Of a stretch of DNA of 64,000 nt, positions 33,837-45,717 are shown piece after piece. A program made the translations under genes and the position numbers. The notes under the pieces are model-generated. The model was not told the DNA's origin and searched no databases. It saw nothing but the letters and a program-made list of their open reading frames with translations. Source of the stretch: Dactylis glomerata (lineage: Eukaryota > Streptophyta > Magnoliopsida > Poales > Poaceae); the NCBI GenBank assembly GCA_007115705.1, contig QXEO01000382.1, positions 6,346,963 to 6,410,962 of the forward strand, read 5' to 3'. How positions within the stretch are numbered: position 1 is the stretch's first letter; every line of letters starts with the position of its first letter.

Positions 33837-34180
33837 TGACGAGGGTTAACTCGGCAAATGTCCTAGATGAAGGACTTAGGATCGGGGGAAGAGGGCGTCG
33901 GATGAACTCAAAGGTAAAGGTCAGTCAAATAAGGCGTGATTATGCGTGTATCGAGAATAAGTGTGGTGCTCAATTGGCTCAATCTCAATCTGTCTCTGGC
34001 CGGCCTCTCCTGACCCCTATATATAGGTGGCCAGGTCTCAAGGATCTGGTCGGGTTCAATACAAATTACAGTGTCTGTATACGAGATGATGTCGTATTTC
34101 GACTATGTCTATGACTGGGCCTATCTTAACGGGCCTCAGGGGTACAAAGATAACGGGCTCTATTAGCTATACCCTTGTCA
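33837..34180 (-). mobile_element. Solo LTR (344 bp) in LINE copy 2
   Basis: Same insertion as 11294-11637, with the same flanking GTCTG (33832-33836) and GTTTG (34181-34185). Confidence 0.85.
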
Positions 34181-36916
34181 GTTTGTCTGCCAGAAAGCCT
34201 AGCCAGAAAGAACATTACACAGCCTTGAAATCACATTTGCAGGGTCATTTGGGTATTTTCTATTAAAACATGCATCATTTCTGGTTTTCCAAAGTGTCCA
34301 ACAAAGTGCCCCAGCACCACAAAGCACTAGATTTCTCTGGTTTTGAGGAAAGGATTTTATCCAACCCCCAAACAGATCCTCAACTCTGTCTGGCGGCCTA
34401 TTCAAATGAAAAGCACATAAAACCACCTGCCAAGCAAGTTTGGCTAGGCCACAACCAAACAGCAGGCGGTTGATAGTTTCTTTCTCACTGCAAAACTGAC
34501 ACTGGTCCATCCTCATTTCAGTACGTTATCTTTGGTTAGGATACTATTTTTAAGCACGTCCCAGAGAAAAATTCTGACTTTCATGGGGATCTTGATCTTC
34601 CACATGAATTTCTGAGGAAAGCTGCCTTCTGCCGTCAACTAAAGATACAGATCTTTAACTCTAAAGGTTCCACTAGAACCAATCTTCCATTTCACCCTAT
34701 CAGGTTCTTCTACAAGTTGAAATTCATCCACCAACCTCTTAACTTCATTCCATTGTTGTAAAGTTTCTCCATATAGCATTCTTCTGAATTGGAAGGCCCC
34801 CAGCCTTCATTTTTTGCTGCCTTTACAATAGTATCTTTCTGGAAGGTCAATAGATAGAGTCTAGGGAACTGAACAGCTAGAGGTGAATTGTTCACCCACT
34901 TATCAGTCCAAAACAAGGTTTTCTCACCATTTTTTATGATTCTCTCACAATGTTGTTGGAAGATTGGGTTAACAGACATCAGCCCATGCCAAAAGTGAGA
35001 ACACCCATGTCCCACTTCTGCATTAGCAAGCACCTGATTTTGCAAGTATTTCCTTGACAACAACTGCTGCCAGGTACCTTATGTGTTTTCCAATTTCTAG
35101 AGCCACTTGCAGAGTAGACTCTTATTCATAGTAACAAGATCCAGTACTCCCAATCCTCCAGAATCCTTTGGTAGGCACACAGTGTGCCAGTTTATTAGAT
35201 GGTATCTTTTTCTCCCATCAATCTACTGCCATACCATTCTCTTCCTATGCATATCTGCTTTGTTAATAAACCCTTTAGGTGCCTCCTGGAAGGATACCAT
35301 GTATAATGCAATGCTACTCAAGCAAGCATTAACCAAGGTTACCCTATCTCCAATGGATAGCATATTCCCTTTCCATCCAGCAATCTTCTTGCCAAATTTA
35401 TCTTCCACAGGCTCCCACTGAGATACTGCTAGCTTCTTTTCATCAATTGGCATTCCCAAGTATTTCATGGGTAAATCAGCAGGACAAGTGAAAATCTCAC
35501 TGTAATACTGAGCTTTCTCTTTAGCTGCCCCTAGACAGTAAATCTCACTTTTGTGGAAGTTTGTCTTCAGACAAGAAATCTGTTCAAACAAACAGAGTAT
35601 AAATTTGATATTTCTAGCATTTTCCAAATCATCATCTAGCAGAAGGATTGTGTTATCTGCATACTGCAAAATCGACACACCTCCATTCACCAAGTGTGGC
35701 ACCAGTCCCTTAACTAGCCCTTCTGCTTGTGCCTTTATAATTAACATTGCCAAACCATCTCCCACTATGTCAAACAAAATTGGGGATAGAGGATCACCCT
35801 GCCTCACCCCTGCATAAGTGGGAAAATATTGTCCAATTGTGTCATTTACTTTAATAGAACATCTTCCCCCTCTGACTACTTTCATTATCCAGTCACAGAG
35901 AACATCTCCTAGGCCTCTTGCTTGCATCATTTGAAACAAAAAAGCCCAATTGACCTTATCATATGCCTTTTCAAAATCAATTTTGAGAAGGACTCCAGAC
36001 ATTTTTTTTTATGAATAGTTTCATCAAGAATAACAATCCCCTCCATAATATATTTGTTTCTGATAAATGCAGTGTGAGTGTCTGCAATGATCTTATGGAT
36101 AGAATTCACCTGGGAACCCCTCAGGTCCAACAACCCTATTATGTTTCATCTCAAAGATAACTCTTTTAATTTCTTCCAAATCAAAAGGTTTAGTCAACTC
36201 CTATCTATCTTCCTTAGTGGGCTGCTTACATTCAATATCATTCAGATTCAAAGATGAAACAGTAGAAGGACCAAACAACTACTTATAAAAGTCAGTAACA
36301 TGTTTGATCAGTTCACTTTCCCTATAAATCTCCTCTCCATTATTCTGCAAAACTGAAATGTAATTCTTCTTCCTTCTCCCACTAGCTTTTAGGTGAAAGT
36401 ATCTTGTGTTCACATATCCTTCCTTCAAATCTTTTTCTTTCGCCTTTGTCTCCATTTAATCTCTTCCTCTCTCAGGAACTTTTTCAGCCTGTCATGCAAA
36501 GTCACTTGCATCTCTCTTTCTAGAATATATAAAGGTGCAGATTATCGCTTCTTGTCCAGTAAGTCCAAATTTTCTAATAACCCTTTTTTCTCTTATGTAT
36601 TCTCCTTCATAATTAATATGCCAGCCTTTTAGTGCCCTTCTCAGTCTTCTCATTTTTTCTTGCCATTTATCAATGTCATGAACATGAAAGGATCCCCTAT
36701 TCCAACAGTTTGTCGCTATCTCTGAGAAACCTTCTCTCTCCACCCAGCAATTTTCATATCTAAATGAGTTGCAGTGTTGTGGAGGAGCCCCACATTCTAG
36801 TAGTAGAGGAACATGGTCAGAAATGTCTCTGTTCATTCCAGTTACTACTGCCAAAGGATTTCCTCTATCCCACTCAGAGGTAACCAAGACCCTGTCCAGT
36901 TTCTCATAAGTGGCAT

Positions 36917-39340
36917 TGATGTCTACGCACGCGTCTGTTCTTGTAGACAGTGTTGGGCCTCCAAGTGCAGAGGTTTGTAGAGCAGCAACAAGTTTCCCTT
37001 AAGTGGATCACCCAAGGTTTATCGAACTCAGGGAGGAAGAGGTCAAAGCTATCCCTCTCAAGCAACCCTACAATTACGATACAGAAAGTCTCTTGTGTCC
37101 CCAACACATGTCGTCGTGGTGAAACAACATATGCCATAGGATGGCTTAAATGGGGGCCGAACTAGATGCTGGAGGATTCGGGAGAGGGGAACGAGCTAAA
37201 AAGCACGACAGAAAGAGACACTGATCTACCCAGGTTCGGGGCTCTCGTAAGGAGATAACACCCCTACTCCTGCTCTACTGATTGTATATATGGGTCGATG
37301 TAGTACACCACAATGGTGCTTCCAAGCTCTCTGCTAGAGAAGGAAGATGAACTGCTAAGTGTAGGAGTACAGTGTGACCAATCTACCTTCAACCTTTCAA
37401 CCTTCTTCCAGCGAACCACCTTCCAACCTTCCAACGACCAACCCTTTACCAGGGCTCCCTATGCCACCTTATATAGTGGTGGCCAGGGTTACAACGGTCA
37501 TACAAGACCACAAGACAAGGGCTACACTCCAAACAGGAGCTGGTGGCGATGGCAGAGACCCTTGACTTCGCCCCTGATTGCTCTCGATGGGACGCCATAT
37601 CCCTGTACCTTGTACCTCTTGAACTGTGGCCTTACCTCTGTGCGGTAAGCTCGTACTTGCGCACAGTGAGGGTAGGTTACCTCCACTGTGCACCCTGCCA
37701 TCTTACTCTGCTACCATGCTTGGATGTTTTCTTCCTTGATTGTAGGGATGTGACACCTTGGTTGACTTAAGTATCCCGGATATGACCGTTGGCCATACCC
37801 AGGACTTATATGCCGGACCAACGACCTACGAGGGTCGGGTAATCCGGCCTCCCCTGCTCCTGCACAACACACAAAATGGTTAGGCCGGCATATCTAAGTA
37901 TATGCCGGCACACTTTTATAAGTATTCCGGCTATGCCGGCATATCCAAGTATCAGCCGGGATACACATTATATGCCGGCCTGGCCGATGCACTTATATTC
38001 CGGCCAGGCCCTTCCTCGATAACCCGGCATAAAGTCAATCATAGACCTTGTGTCTTTCTAGTCTCTTGACCCTACCGGGGGTCATCCCCCCGACAACACA
38101 CCCAATACACTTGTCAGATGTATAGGTGCACTAGTTCGGCGAAGAGATAGTGAAATACAAGTAGTAGTGATGATTATAAGTAGTAAATGTAATCTGAAAT
38201 AAATATTGCTGCGAGCAAACATGTAACAAAACTGAAAGTAAACGGTGTGCAATGCTTGGAAACAAGGCCTAGGGATCATACTTTCACTAGTGGACACTCT
38301 CAACAAAGTAACATAATTGAACCAATAGATACTATCATCAATATGCAACTCAAAATAATTCTCCAATGGATAACAAACACTAATCATGCGTAGGGCTACG
38401 AATCACTCCTCAAAGTCCGTATGTACCCAAACTAGATTGTCCCACACTATCACCGTGAATGCACTAGATGGTTCCAACAAACACCAACAATTCATAGAGA
38501 CATTAACCAAAAAGATACACATGATGCGCACACTAGTCACCTTCACACCATGATACAAGGTATCTCCGAAGATTACAAATAATAAGCACGGGAGTAGCAT
38601 AATATCTGAATAATAACATCTACCAATTCAACTAGGTACAAAGCTCATGATCACATAAAGATCACATCATGGGAGAGAGAGGTGAACCACATAGCTACCG
38701 GTAGAGCCCTCAGCCCCGGGGGAGAACTACTCCCTCCTCATCATAGGAGACAGCAAGGTTGATGGAGATGGCGGTGAGGTCGATGGAGACAGCGAAGACG
38801 GCGATGGAGACCGATGGAGATGGCTCCGGGGGCACGTCCCCGTCCCGGCAGAGTGCCGGAACAGAGACTTCTATCCCCCGAAATTTGTCTTCGACGGCGG
38901 CGGCGCTGCGGAACTGTTTTGGGAAAAACGCTGATTGTTTTAGGGTTTTCCGTCGGGAGGCTACTTATAGGCGAAGGGGCATCGTCAGGAGGCGACCAGG
39001 GTGGTCTCACCATAGGGGGGCGCGGCCAGGGGCTGGGCCGCGCCCCCTCATGGTGAGGCTGGCCCCTGGCCCCCCTCCGGCTCTCGTTCGGTCTTTGGTC
39101 CTCTTCCGGGAAAAATAGAAGTTCTGGAACTTGTTTCGTCCAATTCCGAGAATATTTCCTGTGTAGCTTTTCTGAAACACAAAAACAGCAGAAAACAGGG
39201 AACTAGCACTGTGGCATCTTGTTAGTAGGTTAGTTCCGAAAATCGCATAAAAACGCCACGAAGTGTAACGAAACACAAGGCAAACGGTGTAAAAACAAGC
39301 ATGGAGCATCAAAAATTATAGATACGTTTGAGATGTAGCA
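36917..39340 (-). mobile_element. Sabrina-like solo LTR in the LINE, itself interrupted
   Basis: The termini are TGCTACATCTCAAACG (minus, from 39340) and ...AGACATCA (36917). A perfect 5-bp target duplication, GGCAT, lies at 36912-36916 and 39341-39345. Taking out the nested LTR plus its duplication (992 bp) leaves about 1.43 kb. Removing the solo LTR restores the LINE endonuclease frame. Confidence 0.92.
37109..38095 (+). mobile_element. Solo LTR (987 bp) nested in the Sabrina-like solo LTR
   Basis: The termini are TGTCGTCGTGG ... CCCCCCGACA with a perfect ACACA duplication (37104-37108 and 38096-38100). The orientation is not certain because no primer site or polypurine tract remains. The interior includes repeated TATGCCGGC motifs near 37900-37990. 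Family not named. Confidence 0.85.
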
Positions 39341-40050
39341 GGCATCAGGGAGGTTATTAGCCCAAGTATATTGTCTACCAATGAGTTTAATTTCTTTCAA
39401 TTCATTAACTTCAATAATGGAATTAAAAACATGACTCCATCTCGGTAGAATACAAGGTTTGTATTTTTCACTGGTTTTCTCGATGATATTAAAATCACCA
39501 CCAATAACAGCCTAGCCTTTACATTTGTCACAAAGATGTCCAAATTCAGCCAGAAATTCATCCTTCTCCTCAATCTGAGTTGGACCATACACAATAGCCA
39601 GATGCCATTCTATTCTAGAATTTTATCCTTTAATAACACCCTAACAAAGTGTGTCCCACACTCAATTTCAAGGACCTAATGCAAATCAGTATCTATTCCT
39701 AATAAGATACCACCATATCTTCTTTTAGGGGGGACACTGCCCCAAGAGAAATTTCTATTTCCTACTATTTTTTATACCAGTTGGGAGTGTAGCTGCTTGT
39801 CATGGTTTCACTTAAACCAATAAAACATGCTCCTTCATCCCTAATTGTCTCTCTCAGGAACCTTTGTTTATTAGGGTGTTCCACTCCCCTAATATTCACA
39901 AAGCAACCTATCATTTAAGTTTGGGGGGTCTACCCCTTTTCTTTGCTAGCTCAACCCTGAAAACAGGGGAGCACAGCTTCATGATTTTTTTACTATTTCC
40001 TGGTCTGCTTAACTGGCCCTTACAAGGACTAGTATTCATAACCAGATCAT

Positions 40051-40552
40051 TGATGTCTCAAAGGACCCATTGGGAAACCCCAAGAGGAAGGTATGATAAG
40101 CATAGCAACAAGTTTTTCCTCAGTATGAAACCAAAGTGTAATCGACCAGTAGGAGAAAGAAATCACTTCTGAAGGTTGTTGCTAGCTGACTTTGGCAAGG
40201 CGCCAGAAAACAGTCTGGTGCGTGGTTGATGAGGGAGCCTCAGCGCCAACAGCAATGTGGAACCTGCACACAACACAACCAAACTACTTTGCCCCAACTT
40301 ACAGTGAGGTTGTCAATCTCACTAGTTTGCTGAAAACAAAGGATTAGACGTATAGTGTGGAAAGAGATGTTTGTTTGCGGTGAAGTAAAATAATACTTGC
40401 AGAAAGTAAACAGTGTTTGCAGTTAATGGTATTATAAATGCAAAAGAATGGACCGGGGTCCACAGTTCAGTAGAGGTGTCTCTCCATAAAGATATAACAT
40501 GCTGGGTAAACAAATTACAGTTGGGCAATTGAAAAACTAAAGAATGCATAAG
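40051..40552 (-). mobile_element. Sabrina-like LTR fragment
   Basis: It begins TGATGTCTCAAAGG and follows 48747-49240 at moderate identity (for example GGAACCCCAAGAGGAAGGTATGAT), then breaks off. ATCAT (40046-40050) would be its left target duplication. Confidence 0.75.
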
Positions 40553-40590
40553 AATGCATATACATGTCATGAACAATGCATATACATGTC

Positions 40591-42206
40591 ATGAATTTTT
40601 GATGCTCTATGCTTGTTCTTACACCATTTGCTTAGTGTTTCGTTGCACTTTGTGGCATTTTTATGCATTTTCTGGAACTAACCTATTAACAAGATGCCAC
40701 AGTGCCAGTTCCCTATTTTCTGCTATTTTTGTGTTTTAGAAAAGTTACACAGGAAATATTCTCGGAATTGGACGAAACAAAAGCCGAACATCCAGAAATT
40801 TACCGAAGCTTCCAAAAGTCCGAAGATGACACGGAGAGGGGCCACGGGCCGGCCACACAACAGGGCGGCGCGGTCTAGCCCCTGGCCGCACCCCCTATGC
40901 GTGAGGCCGCCCTGGTCCACTTCTGACGCCGTCCCTTCGCCTATAAAGACCCCCCGACGGGAAAAACCTAAGTACCCGATCAATTTTCCAGAAACACATC
41001 GCGATATGCCGTCGTCGTCGACCCGAGATCGGGAGGGTCCAGAAGATCTTCCGGCACCCTGCCGGAGAGGGGAATCACCACCGGAGGTCTTCTTCATCAC
41101 CATGCTTGCCTCTGGCACGATGAGTGAGTAGTCTACCTTGGACTATGGGTCCATAGCAGTAGCTAGATGGTTGTCTTCTCCACCATGTGCTTCATGTTTA
41201 GATCTCGTGAGCTGCCTTACATGATCGAGATCACCGTTATATAATTCTACATGTTGTGTTTGTTGGGATCCGATGAATATTGGTGTTATGTTGAGTTGAT
41301 GTGCTGATTCATATATCTTATGTTATCTCTATGTTGTTTATGATCTTGCATGCTCTCCATTGTTAGTAGGTATCTTGGCCAAGTAGATACTAGTGACTCC
41401 AAGAGGGGGTATTTATGCTCGATAGTTGGGTTCATGCCTCTATTTAATCTAGGGGAGTGACAGAAACCTCTAAGGTTGTAGATGTGTTATTGCCACTAGG
41501 GAGAAAACAACATTCTTGTGTCCAAGGACATTCGTTTTGTTTACATTACACACTTTGCTTAATGCAGTTATCTGTTGTTCGCAACTTAATACTCATGGGG
41601 TGTTCAGACGATATCCCCGTGGGTGGATTATTAGTCATAGATGCAGTTGGATGGCGATCTATGTATTTTGTTGTAATGCCCAGAGTAAATCTCATAGTGA
41701 TCCTCGCGACATATGCACGTTATCTTTATTCTATCAATTGCCCAACTGTAATTTGTTTACCCAGCATGTTGTTATTTATTTTATGGAGAGACACCACTAG
41801 TGAACTGTGGACCCCGGTCCAATTTCCTTTACATTGCTATAACCTGTTTACTTTACTCGCATTGTTTACTTTCTCGCATACTACTACTGTTTTCCACTCG
41901 ATATGCTCATACCTTTGTTTACAGCAAACCGGTGAGATTGACAACCTCATCGTAAGTTGGGAGCAAAGTACTTGGTTATATTGTGTGCAGGTTCCACGTT
42001 GCTGCAGGTGCAAAGGAAAGCCCTGGACGAGGTGCCTTATAAATTGTCCGGAGCTGTCGCGAAGCTAGCAAGCATCACCTTCTCAAGTTTAGCTTTTTCC
42101 TACTGGATCGATAAACCTCGGTTTCTTACTGAGGGAAAATTTGCTACTGTACTCATCATACCTTCCTCTTGGGGTTCCCAACTGGGTGGTCATCCTGCCC
42201 GCATCA
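40591..42206 (+). mobile_element. 5' LTR of the plus-strand Sabrina-like element (start missing)
   Basis: It lacks the first 25 or so bases seen in the 3' LTR (46910). It reads AATTTTTGATGCTC ... and ends CCCGCATCA before the primer site. The missing start lies at a junction with filler repeats (40553-40595). Confidence 0.85.
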
Positions 42207-42217
42207 AGCTAATTTTC

Positions 42218-42235
42218 TGGCGCTATTGCCAGGGA
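42218..42235 (+). other. Primer-binding site, plus-strand Sabrina-like element
   Basis: TGGCGCTATTGCCAGGGA, two changes from TGGCGCCGTTGCCGGGGA in the younger element at 53713-53730, a site complementary to a tRNA ending in GGCGCCA (tRNA-Asp type). Confidence 0.8.
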
Positions 42236-42386
42236 AAAAGAAGACTTCTGCAAGGGGAGTTTCACACGCACATCCTTTACTTTGTTTTAGTTTTGCTTTA
42301 CTTTATTTTTACTTGCATCGTTTTTATCAAAAACACAAAAAAATTAGTATCCTTTATAGTTGTTACTTTATTACTCTTAGTTCATT

Positions 42387-42980
42387 ATGTTGTTCCCTAA
42401 GTATGTTTTGGAGGACCTTTCGGTAGGTAGTGGTTCTATTATTGGGAAAAATAACATTGAGGAGTGCTTTAATCATATTAGCATGCATAAAGATGTTGAG
42501 GATAAATCTTTGGCTAAGCTTGCTCCTAGTTATGAAGTTGCTTCTGCTTATTTAGTTCACATGTTAGAAGCTAGGTTTGCTAGCCTTAATCCTTTTATAC
42601 AATACATTTTTCTTAAGCTTCATGATATTGAAGACTCCGAAAAGAAGGATTTTATTTTGGAGACTTTGCGTAGAGAATTTAGAGATGTTGTTATTGAAGC
42701 CATGAAAGTTTTTAAGCGTTTTAATATGCTTGGTTTGTCTGTTAATGTTGTTGGTATAACCAAAGAAGATTTCAAAGTACCAATACCTTGCAAACTTGTA
42801 GGAATGCATGAAGCTTTGGAAAAGAATTTTAATTGGATTTGTCCTGAAAATCTTTTTGATGAAAGTAGTGTACCAAAGCGTGATCACAAGGGATCCTCAA
42901 AAACTTATTTGGACACAATTCAATTTATTGTTGAAAAGACTTCTTCAATGGATCTTAATGCTTCTTTCGATATTACTTGA
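42387..42980 (+). CDS. Small gag-like protein of the Sabrina-like element
   Basis: An intact 197-codon frame starts MLFPKYVLEDLSVGSGS and is helix-rich with many charged residues. The N-terminal start is supported by the homologous minus-strand frame at 53554 (MLFPKFVMEDLSVGSGS). There is no zinc knuckle, protease or polymerase motif. It lies 150 bases after the primer site, where gag is expected. Two related copies keep the same protein pattern (SLAKLAPSYEVAS against SWIELAPSIEVAS; FNWICPENLFDESSVPK against FDWICPENLFDESSVPK), so it was under selection in the family. Its function is unproven. I call it gag-like from position only. Confidence 0.7.
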   Translation: MLFPKYVLEDLSVGSGSIIGKNNIEECFNHISMHKDVEDKSLAKLAPSYEVASAYLVHMLEARFASLNPFIQYIFLKLHDIEDSEKKDFILETLRREFRDVVIEAMKVFKRFNMLGLSVNVVGITKEDFKVPIPCKLVGMHEALEKNFNWICPENLFDESSVPKRDHKGSSKTYLDTIQFIVEKTSSMDLNASFDIT

Positions 42981-45717
42981 TTTGCACCTTTCTGCGCCTA
43001 GCTCAAAGGCGTTAAAGAAAAGCACTCTTGGGAGATAACTCATTGTTTTACTTTCAGTTATTTTTATTTTATTTGAGTCTTGGAAGTTATTACTACTGTA
43101 ATAACCACTCCTTATCCTTTTTATTTCGTTTTTGTGCCAAGAGAAGCCTCTAATTTGAGTGAGGTAAGATTTGGGGAAGTTGCTGTCCTGAAACAGATTT
43201 CAGTGCTGCACCGTAAAAATTCATGAAAATTCTCAGAATATCTTTTTGACCTGCGATTTCTTATGCATATGCCCCAGGTTATATACAAACTTTCATTAGT
43301 TATACACTTTTTTATTTGAGCAACAAAAAATCTTCGAAAAAATCGACCTTTGTCAGCTGTTCTGTTTTGACAGATTTCTGCCACTATTTGTGTTTGCCTC
43401 TTTATCGCTTTCTTTTTTAGTTCTTTTGATCACGGAACTTTTGGGGAAGTTGCTACAGTAGTATATACTTTATATGTGGTGGTTTTGAGATGAAATCTGA
43501 AGCAAAAAGGGGTTGATTCATTATTATGCTTACACTAATATTGCTAATAGAATTGTGTTTAGTTTTGTATGAAGGAAGTTTTCAAGTGTAGGGATTGGAG
43601 AATGATGAGATGAGTTGAAAAATGGATAAAAGCTCAAGCTTGGGGATGCCCACGCACCCCACGAAATATCCAAGAGGTACAAGCTTCAAAGCTTGGGGAT
43701 GCCCCCGAGGCACCCCTTCTTCATCGGCAAAAATCAGGTCACCTTTCAACATACTATATTTTTATTACTTCATGCACTATGCGTTTTTGTTGGAGCGTCT
43801 TGTCTTTAGTTTTCAGTTTTGTTTTGTTTTGTTTGCTGCAATAAATGGTTGGACCCCAACAAATTTCTTTTGGAGAAGTTGCCTTGCTTTTCATTTGCCA
43901 AGAACACTCCGTTTTTCACTCTTATCGTTCAACGAGTGTTCTCTTTTTCTAGAACTGCGTTTAGCTTTTATTTTTCGCCTTGATTTTTGTTCAGATCTTG
44001 TTATATCTTTGCATCAAGGTGTATTTTGACCTCTGGTCCATGTTGGTTTTCATCAAAAGATTTGTTTCAAAAAGGTTCGAATGGTGTTGGAAAAGAGAAA
44101 AAAAATTATGCAAAAAAGTGGTACAAAAAGGAGCTTGTGTAGACTGCGGCCTAGGCTTTTGCATGTCGTGCTTGATGTATTTTTGATAGTATGCTTAGTG
44201 ATTTTTTCTGTAGCATGACTTGTCTCAAATGACTGAGATTGCTTAATAAGCCTTTGAAAAAATCATGCGTTGTTTTAATTATTTGGAAGCACTAATTTGG
44301 TTTTCTCCTTGATGCTTTATTTGGGTTGACTTGGCGCATGCTCACACATGTTTGACTCATACAATGTCTCCATAAGCCTCTATGATCATTTAGTTTTTGA
44401 CTTTTGATGCCATCTTATGCTTCTTTTAATGTTGCTTTGTCGCTTTGCATGATTATGGCCGTTATTGCTCTCTTAGTTGGTCGCTCCCAGTCTTTTGCTA
44501 GCCCTCGTTTTGTACTGAGTATGAGCTCAACTCGTGCATCCAAATCCTGAAAACCAAGTTGTTCCAATGTGTCCACCATACATACCTATTAGCAATTTGC
44601 TATTCCAAAGTACATTTGAATTGCTTTTATCTATCCTTCAAATTAAACTCTTTTTGGTGTTATGCGAAAATTTGTCAGTAAAGCTCTCACGAACCTGATG
44701 ACACACTTTACTTTTCTCGTTCTTAAAATTTTGACATTGTGGCTCTCTTATGTTGAGTTGTTATGCTTGCAAGTTGTAAGTTGGAAATTAGCCCAGCCAT
44801 GCCGTCATGGGGCAAGCTTTCAACATTGCACTTCTTATTTGAGTTGATATCGTGATCCTTTGTTTATGGATACTCGCGATGTGAAATAATTTGGGAATCT
44901 TGCGGGATCATGGAGTTTGTATATGTGTTAGAGAAACGCCTGGGCCGCTAATCTAAGCCATGCATAATTCATGGTGGAAATTTACAGCATGCCCATAGTG
45001 AATATTCGACGACGCATCTCACAATAAAAAGCTATACCAATGGTAAATAAAAGAGATGCCGAGGTTTTCATTGTCGGTTTGTCCTATCATTTTGATGTGG
45101 GCTTGTTCCATGTCATCGGGCACGGAGGTACCCCGTTGGCGGTTCTTGATGATACGTGTATACTTACAATGAAAAGAGCTTGCTTGGGACTCTAAGTTGA
45201 GTAGCATGAGGTTTGGGTATTCGTACTTCACGGGACACAAGGTTTTCAACTTATGATTTGTCAAGCATATGCTTCATAATTGTATTCGCATTAACTTTAA
45301 CCATTGAAGATGCCTATGATGGGGGCAATGAGAGCTCAAAGCTAGTAAGTACCATAATTTTTAAAGGTTTATAAAACTTGCAATCACTGCTTCCCTCTGC
45401 GAAGGGCCTTTCTTTTACTTTTATGTTGAGTCACCACCTTCTATCTTTATGCACCATCTAAGAGAGCATAGTTGTCATTCTGAGTATAATGTGCATTGTC
45501 CCAAAGTTTTCATTGATTGATTCATGATTTTGGTTTCACTTGTTCTTAAATTATTTGTATCTAGTCGCCCTCTTAAACTTGAAGGTGTCCTATGCATTTA
45601 TGTTTTGCTCTCTCATGAAGGACAAGCTGAAAACCATTTGCTATGTTTTTCCATATGATTTGAACACACGTTTGACTTTCATTGTTTCATTTTCATGATC
45701 TTTTGTTTGTCTTCTTC
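42981..45717 (+). other. Non-coding interior of the Sabrina-like element
   Basis: No protein-coding signal is seen. Two internal copies of the polypurine-tract sequence AAGCTTGGGGATGC occur at 43636-43649 and 43689-43702. The rest is T-rich and matches 50396-52900 in reverse orientation. Confidence 0.75.

Larger units (their letters stand above)
34181..39914 (-). pseudogene. LINE ORF2: endonuclease, reverse transcriptase, zf-RVT, copy 2
   Basis: On the minus strand, ATG 39914 opens the endonuclease (CFVNIRGVEHPNKQRFL, then FIGLSET, VVYGPTQ-like, GDFN-like). It continues to YTWANNLPDA at the LTR insertion, resumes with TYEKLDRVLV at 36911, and runs to RDISDHVPLLL, the usual end of the domain. 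The reverse transcriptase core is at about 36005-35220 with the same YADN change as copy 1. The connection and zinc-binding tail follow to the solo LTR at 34180. Stops and shifts occur throughout, including one base lost in a C-run near 34797 relative to copy 1. The family role is target-primed reverse transcription of LINE RNA. Confidence 0.88.
33394..40050 (-). mobile_element. L1-type LINE, copy 2, carrying solo LTRs
   Basis: It ends in an A-run (T 33394-33401) and extends back through the reverse transcriptase to the endonuclease start near 39914. At 40051 a Sabrina-like LTR fragment follows. Solo LTRs at 33837-34180 and 36917-39340 are insertions in it. Any ORF1 and the 5' end lie beyond the break at 40050. 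Confidence 0.9.

Noticed and set aside
37900..38000. TATGCCGGC repeats near 37900-37990 as a possible separate satellite
   Set aside because: Only a few irregular copies occur and all lie within the solo LTR 37109-38095.
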